Below, one piece after another: positions 1-8,789 of a stretch of DNA of 23,623 nucleotides. The notes beneath the pieces are model-generated. The model did no database searches. It saw nothing but the letters and a program-made list of their open reading frames with translations, and had not been told where the DNA came from. A program made the translations under genes and the position numbers. The stretch is from Nemertoderma westbladi. Taxonomy: Eukaryota; Xenacoelomorpha; Nemertodermatida; Nemertodermatidae. The stretch lies in contig JAUCBJ010005259.1 of NCBI GenBank assembly GCA_032718475.1, positions 1 to 23,623 of the forward strand, read 5' to 3'. The number at the start of each line of letters is the position of its first letter. The stretch's first letter is position 1.

Positions 1-324
1 TGTGTATTTGTAATAAACCCAGACGGAGGTGATGTCAAACATTTGTGTCTTGGTAAAGAGAGATACCGCGGTCAACCTATAGACTCAATGGTCGGTATCC
101 ATCGTGATTATTTGCAAACCTCAAACAACTGCGTGATTAAACTGGACCGACGCGATTGTTCTAAGGAATGGATATCCCGTATCGAAGAACCCGGGAAACT
201 CCTTTCCACTAGCAGCTCTAGTTTAATTGGCTCTTTAAACGTCGGATTATTCCAACCTAACGAACATAACTTATCCCTATGTGGCTATAATGCTACTTAC
301 TACGTTAGAAACGGCGGGTTTTAG
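1..324 (+). CDS. 3'-terminal part of a coding exon, hypothetical (possibly NHL-propeller-like)
   Basis: The reading frame is open from the first base of the window to a TAG at 322-324, so the start lies outside; the first in-frame ATG (88-90) need not be the initiator. The visible 107 residues include VFVINPDGGDVKHLCLG followed by a GIHRDYLQTSN...VIKLD pattern. This loosely resembles one blade of an NHL or TRIM2/3-type beta-propeller (hydrophobic pair, D/N turn, then VIKLD). The C-terminal part, with a serine cluster (SSSSL), matches nothing I recognise. No AATAAA follows closely; ATTAAA occurs at about 442. The family call is inference from a short pattern. It could equally be a fragment of an unrelated secreted or cytoplasmic protein. 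That it is coding is moderately likely; what it encodes is not established. Confidence 0.35.
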   Translation, partial: CVFVINPDGGDVKHLCLGKERYRGQPIDSMVGIHRDYLQTSNNCVIKLDRRDCSKEWISRIEEPGKLLSTSSSSLIGSLNVGLFQPNEHNLSLCGYNATYYVRNGGF

Positions 325-888
325 TACACAAGCAAGGCCATATTATAAAATCAGCTGTGATTGGCTACCGCAGATCTATTGTTACAAGTCTGTGCTTGTG
401 CTGCCTTAATTAATTTTAATTTATTGAACCTTGCGTACACATTAAATTTAAATCACTTCATTTTCATTTCACACATGGCTTCTATCAATTTAAAGCGGAG
501 CCTCTTGTGCGTCTTTTGACAATATACAATTAATTAAATTAATGAGAGGTGTTCATAAAATGCAATTTGCAATTAGAAGGCCAGAGTTCTTTAAGGGGAG
601 AAAGTACTTTGCAACAAGTATGTATGTAGTTTTATTCCAAAATTATAACATTACGAAATGATTGTACATATACATTATAAATGATAGAAACTGCATAAAT
701 TATATTAGTTGCTGTATAAATAAATGTAAAAATGACATAAATTATGTTATAAATAATCTTATATTTATGGTGGCGTTTGGAGCCATGTTATAATAATATA
801 GCTAGGCCCTTCTGGTTATTAATAACTATACCCCGCCTACCGGTAGGTAATGCAGTAGGCCTATCTGGCTGTCAGGCAAATTTCCACC
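325..888. other. AT-rich intergenic sequence
   Basis: No open frame of note, no tandem repeat and no recognisable element. The sequence is AT-rich with short TAAATTTAAAT-like patches. TAGGCCTA- and CCGGTAGG-type words appear near 838-865. Confidence 0.6.
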
Positions 889-987
889 TATTGTTTACGT
901 GGTATCCAATGACGGCTTTAAGTAATGTCCTCTTAGTGGACATTACTTAACGCCGTCATGGGTACAACAACGTAAACGTAAACAATA
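889..987. repeat. Imperfect palindrome (99-bp foldback hairpin)
   Basis: The inner arms are 909-930 and 938-959, 22 bp each with one mismatch around a 7-base loop (TCTTAGT). The outer arms TATTGTTTACGT (889-900) and its reverse complement (976-987) pair again across an asymmetric interior loop. The whole could fold into one long hairpin. It could be a very short foldback MITE or a decayed pair of transposon ends. I see no convincing target-site duplication. Confidence 0.7.
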
Positions 988-1090
988 ACACCAAATACAA
1001 TACTGTTAATACTAACGGCGTTGTGTGATGTTACAATTTTGGAATAAAGTACTTTACAGTGTTCTGATCCTTGTGGCTTTATTTTCACTC

Positions 1091-1217
1091 GGTGGGTTGG
1101 GATGGTTCGGCCGCGAAGGGGTGGTTCGGGGGTGGGTTGGGAATAAGTGGTTCGGCCGCGAAGGGGTGGTTCGGGGGTGGGTTTGGAATAAATGGTTCGG
1201 CCGCGAAGGGGTGGTTG
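1091..1217. repeat. 45-bp minisatellite, short array (about 2.7 copies)
   Basis: Units begin with GGTTCGGCCGCGAAGGGGTG at 1104, 1149 and 1194, giving an exact 45-base period. This is the reverse complement of the unit in the large array at 2251-4316, so the two arrays are in opposite orientation. The linker differs (GGAATAAGT or GGAATAAAT instead of GGAAT). Open frames crossing it on both strands follow from the period being a multiple of three and are not evidence of a gene. Confidence 0.9.
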
Positions 1218-1420
1218 ACTACACCAACATGCCAATGCAGCTGGACCTTCAATTGGGTGATCGGCGGCTGGAAGGACGGCCATTGCCTGCTTGTCAATCC
1301 CCAAGCAGAACGCTATATGGTCTAGGTAGCGAGCCAGGCGTTGGTTAACAACATTGATATGAAGTAGTGGAATATGTTCCACAAAACCACTCATTGCTTC
1401 TTCGGCTGCTATTATTGGCT
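1218..1420 (-). pseudogene. Open, protein-like frame on minus strand, unidentified
   Basis: Reading minus from about 1420, the frame is open through QPIIAAEEAMSGFVEHIPLL and on through YLDHIAFCLGIDKQAMAV and DHPIEGPAALAC, before entering the 45-bp repeats. The composition (hydrophobic/charged alternation, few low-complexity runs) looks protein-like. There is no supported start, and it abuts the end of the foldback element at 1421. I do not recognise the family. It may be a scrap of a transposon protein or of a decayed host exon. It could also be chance. Confidence 0.2.
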
Positions 1421-1985
1421 GTAATCGGTATCTGTGCTTGAGGCTGTGACTAAGAATACCATAGAATACAATATTATATTAAATGTGAGGTTGTCGAAGA
1501 ACGTACAGTATGAAAGATGGTATAATAAGTTAACATAGGGTAAGATTCCCTATGTAAAACCAAGACAAAAGATTAGCCGTAACGCGACAATTAGCCGTAA
1601 TGCGACTTTTAGAGTAGACGTATCGCGACTTTGAAAGTCGCGTTACGACTAATCTCTCAAAAATTAGCCGTAACGCGACGACACCATTGAAACGCCTGCA
1701 ACGCCTTGCCTTTTTCCCAGTTTCCCGTTGGTGTCGCCGCGTTACGGCTAATTTTTTGGGAGAGAAGCCGTAACGCAACTTTTAAAGTCGCGGTACGGCT
1801 AATCTACTGTATTCTCTTGGTTTTACATAGGGAATCATTATCAATATTATTCTATGGTGTTTACGTACAGATATTATACATTATATTAACATTTTCTATA
1901 CTGTATGTTCTTCGGCAACCTCACATTCAATATATTTGATTCTATGGTATTCTTAGTAATAGCCTCAAGCACAGATACCGATTAC
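1421..1985. mobile_element. Foldback/MITE-like element with long imperfect terminal inverted repeats
   Basis: The left end GTAATCGGTATCTGTGCT is matched by its reverse complement ending at 1985. The complementarity continues inward for over 100 bases: AAGAATACCATAGAAT, TGTGAGGTTG.CGAAGAAC, TACAGTAT and GATTCCCTATGTAAAACC all recur inverted. The centre (about 1570-1800) holds several copies of a motif built from TTAGCCGTAACGCGACTTT and its inverse, so it is itself a nest of small palindromes. The element has no coding capacity and must be non-autonomous if it was ever mobile. I found no clear target-site duplication at the edges. A diverged partial copy lies at 4608-4850. Confidence 0.75.
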
Positions 1986-2129
1986 GTTCACATTTTAATT
2001 TACATTCATTTTGTAATTTCCCAACTGCGTTATATATAATAACTTTGCAATTATCTTTACCACGCATTCCCATGCTTTATATTTTTACTGGTCGTACAGT
2101 AGTCCTATATACTTACTGGATAACTACAG
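1986..2129. other. AT-rich spacer
   Basis: No feature except a possible splice acceptor CAG at 2127-2129, with a weak pyrimidine tract. Confidence 0.4.
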
Positions 2130-2236
2130 TATGAACAATTTTGGCGAAGCGCAAAAGGTTCTCAATAAGAAGCTCTTTGGGCAAATCATGACCGTCAAGG
2201 AGGATGACCCCAACGTAGGGGTGGTGATCCTGACTG
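2130..2236 (+). CDS. Possible internal exon, crotonase (enoyl-CoA hydratase/isomerase)-like segment
   Basis: Between an acceptor-like CAG (2127-2129) and a donor-like CTG|GTATGT (2237-2242) lies about 35 codons reading ...NNFGEAQKVLNKKLFGQ, then IMTVKEDDPNVGVVILTG. The pattern 'leucine-rich helix, D-P-x-V-x-V-V-I-L-T-G' is the hallmark of the segment just before the oxyanion-hole loop in crotonase-fold enzymes (fatty-acid beta-oxidation hydratases and isomerases). The next residues of that family (A-G-x-D) would lie on another exon. No such exon is visible before 4600, so the following intron would contain the 45-bp array. The match is short, so coincidence or a pseudo-exon is a real alternative. 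The first in-frame stop past the donor is at 2248. Confidence 0.35.
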
Positions 2237-2250
2237 GTATGTTAGTGTAA

Positions 2251-4316
2251 GGAACCACCCCTTCGCGGCCGAACCATTGCAACCCACCGCACCAACGAAC
2301 CACCCCATCGCGGCCGAACCATTCCAAGTCCAACCCACCACACCAACGAACCACCCCATCGCGGCCGAACCATTCCAACCCACCCCACCACCGAACCACC
2401 CCTTCGCGGCCGAACCATTCCAACCCACCCCACCAACGAACCACCCCTTCGCGGCCGAACCATTCCAACCCACCCCACCACCGAACCACCCCTTCGCGGC
2501 CGAACCATTCCAACCCACCCCACCAACGAACCACCCCTTCGCGGCCGAACCATTCCAACCCACCCCACCACCGAACCACCCCTTCGCGGCCGAACCATTC
2601 CAACCAACCCCACCACCGAACCACCCCTTCGCGGCCGAACCATTCCAACCCACCCCACCACGAACCACCCCTTCGCGGCCGAACCATTCCAACCAACCCC
2701 ACCACCGAACCAACCCCTTCGCGGCCGAACCATTCCAACCCACCCCACCACCGAACCACCCCTTCGCGGCCGAACCATTCCAACCCACCCCACCACCGAA
2801 CCACCCCTTCGCGGCCGAACCATTCCAACCCACCCCACCACCGAACCACCCCTTCGCGGCCGAACCATTCCAACCAACCCCACCACCGAACCACCCCTTC
2901 GCGGCCGAACCATTCCAACCCACCCCACCACCGAACCACCCCTTCGCGGCCGAACCATTCCAACCAACCCCACCACCGAACCACCCCTTCGCGGCCGAAC
3001 CATTCCAACCCACCCCACCACCGAACCACCCCTTCGCGGCCGAACCATTCCAACCCACCGAACCACCCTTCGCGGCCGAACCATTCACCACCCCACCACC
3101 GAACCACCCCTTCGCGGCCGAACCATTCCAACCCACCCCACCACCGAACCACCCCTTCGCGGCCGAACCATTCCAACCCACCCCACCACCGAACCACCCC
3201 TTCGCGGCCGAACCATTCCAACCAACCCCACCACTGAACCACCCCTTCGCGGCCGAACCATTCCAACCCACCCTACCACCGAACCACCCCTTCGCGGCCG
3301 AACCATTCCAACCAACCCCACCACCGAACCACCCCATCGCGGCCGAACCATTCCAACCCACCCCACCACCGAACCACCCCTTCGCGGCCGAACCATTCCA
3401 ACCAACCCCACCAACGAACCACCCCATCGCGGCCGAACCATTCCAACCCACCCCACCACCGAACCACCCCTTCGCGGCCGAACCATTCCAACCAACCCCA
3501 CCACCGAACCACCCCTTCGCGGCCGAACCATTCCAACCCACCGAACCACCCCTTCGCGGCCGAACCATTCCAACCCACCCCACCAACGAACCACCCCATC
3601 GCGGCCGAACCATTCCAACCCACCCCACCACCGAACCACCCCTTCGCGGCCGAACCATTCCAACCAACCCCACCACTGAACCACCCCTTCGCGGCCGAAC
3701 CATTCCAACCCACCCTACCACCGAACCACCCCTTCGCGGCCGAACCATTCCAACCAACCCCACCACCGAACCACCCCATCGCGGCCGAACCATTCCAACC
3801 CACCCCACCACCGAACCACCCCTTCGCGGCCGAACCATTCCAACCAACCCCACCAACGAACCACCCCTTCGCGGCCGAACCATTCAACCCACCCCACCAC
3901 CGAACCACCCCTTCGCGGCCGAAACATTCCAACCCACCCCACCAACGAACCACCCCATCGCGGCCGAACCATTCCAACCCACCCCACCACCGAACCACCC
4001 CTTCGCGGCCGAACCATTCCAACCAACCCCACCACCGAACCACCCCTTCGCGGCCGAACCATTCCAACCCACCCCACCACCGAACCACCCCTTCGCGGCC
4101 GAACCATTCCAACCAACCCCACCACTGAACCACCCCTTCGCGGCCGAACCATTCCAACCCACCCTACCACCGAACCACCCCTTCGCGGCCGAACCATTCC
4201 AACCAACCCCACCACCGAACCACCCCTTCGCGGCCGAACCATTCCAACCAACCCCACCACCGAACCACCCCATCTCGGCCGAACCATTCCAACCAACCCA
4301 CCCCACCACCGAACCA
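2251..4316. repeat. 45-bp minisatellite, large array (about 46 copies) with higher-order structure
   Basis: The unit contains AACCACCCCTTCGCGGCCGA followed by ACCATTCCAACC and a CACCCCACCACCG or AACCCCACCACCG tail; the period is 45 bases. Nearly every unit has CGGCCG (an EagI site) with CpGs. The two tail variants alternate in long stretches. Rare variants (CCACTGAA followed 40 bases later by CCCTACCACC) recur at 3231/3271, 3673/3713 and 4122/4162. This shows a higher-order block of about ten units (442-449 bp). Some units are shortened (near 2660, 3060, 3540 and 3884). Because 45 is a multiple of 3, several frames on both strands stay open. The plus frame spells NHPFAAEPFQPTPPP per unit. I treat these frames as non-genic. 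Confidence 0.95.
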
Positions 4317-4607
4317 AATGCCATACCCGGCGATTACTGGCTAATTCAAGAGTTTTAGTTTTAGATAATAATTTTGATTTGATTATTATAATGATAAATT
4401 CAAAGTGCAATATTTCGGCAATATACTGACATACTTACGACCAATATATCTATGGTACTGTGTACTGTGGTACTCAATACAACAATAATTAATAAATTAA
4501 GTTTTTTTAGTTAAATCCCCCCACCCCCCTGGATACGCCCATGCTGTAAAACATTAATACATTCGATTTTTCGAACCTTTCTCATCTGTACGTAATATAA
4601 TATTGGT
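4317..4607. other. AT-rich spacer
   Basis: No gene. It contains a C-rich patch (about 4518-4540, CCCCCCACCCCCCTGG type) and poly-A/T stretches. A similar C-rich motif is common at retroelement tails, but that is not diagnostic here. Confidence 0.4.
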
Positions 4608-4850
4608 AATGTTCCCTATATGTAAAACCAAGACTATACTGTAGATTAGCCGTAACGCGACTTTTTGAGTAGCCGTACTGTGCCTTTCAAAGTCGCATTA
4701 CGGCTACTCTGAAAATGAGCCGTAACGCGACTTTCCGTAACGCGACATTAGCCGTACCGCGACTTTCAAAGTCGCGATACGGCTACTCTGAAAATTAGCC
4801 GTAACGCGACTTTCCTTACCGCGACATTAGCCGTACCGGTACCGCCACTG
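4608..4850. mobile_element. Partial, diverged copy of the 1421-1985 foldback element
   Basis: It starts with AATGTTCCCTATATGTAAAA, matching the inner arm of the 1421-1985 element. It then has GACTATACTGTAGATTAGCC and a series of TAGCCGTAACGCGACTTT motifs facing AAAGTCGCGATACGGCTA. Three such inverted pairs lie in about 200 bases. The outer terminal repeat (GTAATCGGTATC...) is missing at both sides, so the copy is truncated or only the central part has spread. Confidence 0.7.
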
Positions 4851-5314
4851 CGCTTTCCCATTGGCCCCTAGTGATGTGTCAAGCTAAGTAAACTTTCTTT
4901 GTAAATACTAAAACATAAACCACCCTCCACCTTAGTAGCTCGCGTATCTTTATTCTTAGTAATGACACTCTTGGGACTTGGAAGCTAGTAAGGAATGATA
5001 CTCCTTGGACTTCCTGGAGCTCAGCTTTGTGAGTCTTTAAACACAAGTTAAATGGGTAATGTGCAAGGCATTCGAGGCATAAATGTAATCTCTATGAAGC
5101 TTTAATATCAGGTTAGAATGACTCAATATACTTATCATGGCTTATTGGGAAAATTAAACGGGCTCTCAATCCAACAACCAGCGTAATCCTTTTAAGCATC
5201 AATTTCTGCTTATTTATTTGACAGTCTGATGTTTACTGGTGTTAGTAAGCTAATACATATTGCTTACGTAGGAATTCAGAAGATGATTAACTTTGAATAA
5301 TTACTGGAACGTGT
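4851..5314. other. Intergenic sequence, nothing recognised
   Basis: Moderately AT-rich, single-copy-looking sequence up to the target site of the LTR element. I see no open frame, tandem repeat or RNA fold. Confidence 0.4.
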
Positions 5315-5318
5315 GAAC

Positions 5319-5579
5319 GATGAATAAGTCAGATAGTCATACTGTACGTAATATATAATCATAAATGCAATATACACAATAATGTGTACGTGTACATCAA
5401 TGCAGTAGCCCGTGCAGTGTGTACTGACGTAGGCCGTAGTACTGACCTATACTGCAGTGTGTACTACCAGACTGATAATATGACATTCAGACATGCGGAC
5501 TGTCCTACCACCACCTGAGTATGTGTCATGCAGTCATGAAAGTGAAACAAGTTCACCGCCACCATATAATATCACAACA
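5319..5579 (-). repeat. 3' LTR of the Ty3/gypsy element
   Basis: 261 bases. In element orientation it begins TGTTGTGATATT. On the plus strand it starts GATGAATAAGTCAGATAGTC. It matches 9911-10188 along its full length with a handful of substitutions and small indels, and it lacks one 22-base duplication (CTATACTGCAGTGTGTACTG region) that the other LTR has. Confidence 0.93.
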
Positions 5580-5594
5580 CCCCCTTTCTAAGTT
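5580..5594 (-). other. Polypurine tract (PPT)
   Basis: On the minus strand CTTAGAAAGGGGG directly abuts the TGTTGTGA start of the 3' LTR. A short purine run ending at the LTR edge is the expected plus-strand primer site and fixes both orientation and LTR boundary. Confidence 0.75.
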
Positions 5595-5665
5595 TGTTTA
5601 TGTCTAACAAACTGATAATTATGCCTCGAATTATATTTGTCTCTATTGTCAGTCAGACCTACGCC

Positions 5666-6031
5666 TCAAGCGGGTCGGGTATGTGCGACGTTGTAGGTCG
5701 GTGGACTCGTTGATGAGTTCATCCACCCATTGAACACGCTTGGGTATCGGAGTGGTGTTAGTGGTGGAAGAGGCTTTTTGGTAGTGTCCCAGAGTAAGTA
5801 ACGGCGGTTCATTGTAAGACATCGGCCGGAAGGAGTTCTAAGTTTGTATTTCCTGTTATTGGCCAACTCGACTACAACCCCTGTGCGGTCCCAGCGCTTC
5901 GACGAAGGGTCCTGGATGAGTATGTGGTCTCCCACCGCGAGTGGGAGAAGCGATTTAGCTCCGTGGTTGTAGTGCGCCATTTGTGATTGAAGAAGGATGG
6001 GTGTGGCTCGATCAAGCTCCATTCGAATCAC
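5666..6031 (-). pseudogene. Integrase C-terminal domain region (pol, separate frame)
   Basis: An open segment of about 121 residues carries DHILIQDPSSKRWDRTGVVV followed by NNRKYKLRTPSGRCLTMNRR. This is the small beta-barrel-like C-terminal part of Ty3/gypsy integrases, where V-G-D/D-x-V-x-I-Q-...-W...G-V-V is typical. It overlaps the end of the catalytic integrase frame (down to 6028) in another frame, so a frameshift near 6030 separates what should be one polyprotein. The tail after RYLLWDTTKKP is proline/threonine-rich and ends about 80 bases before the PPT. Confidence 0.75.
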
Positions 6032-6888
6032 TTGATGTTGAGGGAGGAAGTTCCGGCTGTGTGCCGGAACTCACGAACGTATGGGTTGGCCGAACAATAT
6101 CTGGGCCGGCGATTTCGGGGAGAGTTACGGAGTTCCAGGAGGCCCTCCTGGAATGCTGGAGAGTTTAACTTCCCCCCAGTTTTCGTAAGTAGTGCCTTTA
6201 GAGCCTTCACTGTTGACTCTGCATGGCCGTTGCTTTGGGCGTATTCTGGGGAGGAGGTTACAGACTCGACTCCCCAAATCCTCAGAAATTCCACAAAATT
6301 CGCTCCAGCAAATTGTGAACCGCCGTCCGATCCGAATCGGAGGGGTACGCCGGACAGTACAAACACATCTTGTACTTTGTCTGCGGTTGATGTGGCGGTG
6401 GGGTAGCTGGTAAATCCGAATGCTTCGGGCCATCTGGAATATCGGTCTGCAACTGCAAGATAATTATTACCATTCAGGGCAAAGAGATCACCCGAGATCT
6501 CCTCGAAGGTTCGTGAGGCCTCGCGGTTGCGCATGAACGGCTCCTTAGCGAGGCTGGAACGCAGGGTGATGCATGGTTCGCAGGAAGCTACCGTAGTTCT
6601 GACATCGTTGGTCAGTCCGGGCCAGTAGACAGACTGGCGGGCGCGACGAAGAGTTTTTTCTACCCCCTGGTGAGCGGCATGTAGCCGCACCAATATATCC
6701 TGGCAGTCTGCCCACAGGATTACAAGTCGATGTCCGTAAAGGATGAGATCGTGGTCGGTTGTGAGTTCCTCACGGATTCCCCAGTAGGGTTGGATTCCCA
6801 GCAGGTGGCGAGACTTCTGTGGGAACCCTGATTGGATGGCGTCATGTAGAGCGACATAATCTGGGTTGCCCTGAGCCGTTGTGGACAA
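6028..6888 (-). pseudogene. Integrase (zinc-binding and catalytic domains) of Ty3/gypsy pol
   Basis: This segment integrates the cDNA into the host genome. Numbering from the first residue of the open segment, an HHCC zinc-binding module is visible (H70, H73, C103, C106, within HAAHQGVEKTLRRARQSVYW and ASCEPC). The catalytic D,D-35-E triad follows: D134 in ISGDLFAL, D188 in RFGSDGGSQF, and E224 in NGHAESTVKAL. All three acids are present, which is unusual for such a damaged copy. The N-terminal part of the frame corresponds to the RNase H-integrase linker. There is no independent start codon; the frame is part of a polyprotein entered from upstream, and the break with RNase H is a frameshift near 6890-6955. 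Confidence 0.9.
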
Positions 6889-6954
6889 CGACCGGAGGAG
6901 GAGGTCCGGTTGACCTTCCGTAGACTCATAGTCATCCTCGAGCTACGCGGCAGT

Positions 6955-7299
6955 CTATGCCGTGACCGAGCACATATAGTTCGCCATTTCACCATCATCA
7001 GTGACGTCATTGGGAGATGGATTATCGACCGGGGAATGGGACAAGGCAATAGGAATCCTGTTATCCTTCCCTTTCTTCAAAACTGTTCTGAAGGTGAAGG
7101 TATTGAGTTTCGACTTCAGACGCTGGATTATCATGTTGTCCGTGGCGTCGAGTGTCTGGTGATCTAGGATTGACACCAGCGGTTGGTGATCCACTACCAG
7201 AGTAAAGTGAGGGAGTCCGACAAGGTATAGGCGACACTTGTGGACTGCCCAAGCGATGGCAAGGAGCTCCAGCTCCACCATCACATATCGTGTCTCCAT
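6955..7299 (-). pseudogene. RNase H domain of Ty3/gypsy pol
   Basis: It begins ETRYVMVELELLAIAWAVHK and continues LYLVGLPHFTLVVDHQPL. This is the RNase H segment of gypsy-type RTs: 'Y-x-x-x-E-L-E-x-L-A-x-x-W-A' with the conserved glutamate, then 'F-x-L-V-V-D-H-Q-P-L' carrying a catalytic aspartate. The domain degrades the RNA strand of the RNA:DNA hybrid. It is offset in frame from the RT (7061-7969), with which it overlaps. The first part of RNase H, with the leading catalytic aspartate, lies damaged near the end of that RT frame. Confidence 0.8.
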
Positions 7300-8058
7300 T
7301 TATGTAATGAAATGGGAGCCAGTCGAAGGGAGCAATAATTGGGGGTGAAACGAGCGCCTTCTTCGTCGCCTCAAATGCCACCTCGTAGTCGCTGTTCCAA
7401 TCAAAGGAGTTGCTGAAACGTAGCAGAGGATGGAGCGGAGACATCATTCCAGAGATGTCAGTTGAGAAGAGGGCGAGTTGTTCTATCAATCCCAGGAAGC
7501 TTCGCAAATCCGTAATATTAGTTGGCCTGGGAAAACTCGCTATAGCCCAGACCTTCACCGGGTCTGCATGGATCCCGTCGGCCCTGACAATGTAGCCAGC
7601 AAATTTTACCTCGCGTTTGGCGAACTGGACTTTGTCGGGGTTGAGGGTTATTCCAGTCTCGCAGCAGCAGAGGAAAAACCGTCGGACCCTTGCGAGGTGA
7701 TTATTTAGATTGTCATCGTAAATAAGAACGTCATCGACGACTTTAATGGGGCCGGGGATGTCGCGTAACGCATCATCGCCACAACGATTAAATTCGTCCC
7801 CGCTCAATATTAGTCCCATAACACTCCTCTTGTATTTGTACCGACCCCATGGTGTTACGAATGTAGTGAGGAGTTGGGACGCTGGTGCGAGTGGAACTTG
7901 CCAGTAACCCGCAGCAGCGTCGAATACCGAGAATACCTGCGCGGTGGTAGGTATTCCAGTGACCACCACCCGGGAGGTCAGGGTGGGGTAATAAGGTCGC
8001 TTTACTTGGTTGTTTAGGTGTCATAGATCGACGCAAACGCGTAGTTTTCCACTGGGTT
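7061..8058 (-). pseudogene. Reverse transcriptase domain of Ty3/gypsy pol
   Basis: The open frame at 7061-7969 shows RT blocks in order: FSVFDAAAGYWQVPLAP (block A with the first catalytic D), TPWGRYKYKRSVMGL (block B), KVVDDVLIYDDNL (catalytic block C at about 7732-7743), GITLNPDKVQFAKREVKFAG (blocks D/E), then the ITDLRSFLGLIEQLALF connection and a DWNSDYEVAFEATKKAL segment leading to RNase H. The catalytic box reads V-V-D-D rather than the commoner Y-x-D-D. Upstream (to about 8058) the KPSGKLRVCVDL block is present but followed by an in-frame TGA. The frame after about 7300 loses RT/RNase H similarity, which continues in another frame. Confidence 0.9.
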
Positions 8059-8640
8059 TTATAGCGACGGTGAGTGGGTGGGCCCAGTCCGTGGGTTCAG
8101 TAACCCGCTCAATTGCTCTATGTCACTCCATTGAGTCGATCTGCTCCTTGACCTTGCCACGGAGGCGAAAGGAATAGGCCGTGAACCATTGACATGGAAT
8201 GGTGATGCGCCCTCTTTTAAGTCGATTTGCATCAGTTCCCCCTTTAAAACTCCGAGTGGTTGGTTGGCATCGTCGAATACATCGGCGTACTCGCCAAAGA
8301 TATTTTCCCAAATCTTTGGAAGCTTCATTGGTGACGTGATGGCGGACACCGAAACGAATGGCTGGGGAAAGTTGGGGTGGAATAGGTTTAATCCTCGTAA
8401 CGCCTCGTAGGAAAGGATTAGGTTGTCCACCTCCAGAGATACAGCAATTAAACTCGTCGTAGAGTTCCCAGCATATTTGATGCGCGATGGGAAGAATCTG
8501 ATTATCTCGAGGGGAAGGTGGTTAGATGCATGTAGATCCGCGGATGGATACGGGATCAGGTCCTGACGGCGTCCGCCCATCCGCCTGAAAATATCCTGAT
8601 TCAGCACGACGGCGGCCGAGCCGCTGTCTGGGAGGATGTT
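8059..8640 (-). pseudogene. Protease and RT N-terminal segment of Ty3/gypsy pol
   Basis: The aspartic-protease active site D-S-G-S is at 8617-8628 on the minus strand, within an open stretch reading ILPDSGSAAVVLNQDIFRR. The flap and C-terminal part follow (IRFFPSRIKYAGNSTTSLIA, VDNLILSYEALRGLNLF). The same frame then runs into the RT leader (ENIFGEYADVFDD, then LKGELMQIDLKEGASPFHVN), typical of the protease-RT junction of Ty3/gypsy elements. The frame loses similarity about 8100-8160, just before the RT fingers block. A retroviral-type protease matures Gag and Pol. Confidence 0.85.
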
Positions 8641-8789
8641 GTGAATTTTTCCACAAATCTCGCCATTGTCCCAGCCAAATATGTCAACAGTTATACGCGG
8701 GAGAATGCAGGCGAATTCGAGCGAGTTTACTCCGTCACCCTCCGTTATAGTGTTGACTCGTGGCGTATTCCTAGTTTTGTGCTTCTCTG

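Noticed and set aside
2124-4410. Very long open frames on both strands (up to 693 codons) spelling NHPFAAEPFQPTPPP or WFGREGVVRWWGGLE type repeats
   Set aside because: They follow from a 45-base period lacking stops in several frames on both strands at once. No start context, splice signals or non-repeat domain favours one frame.
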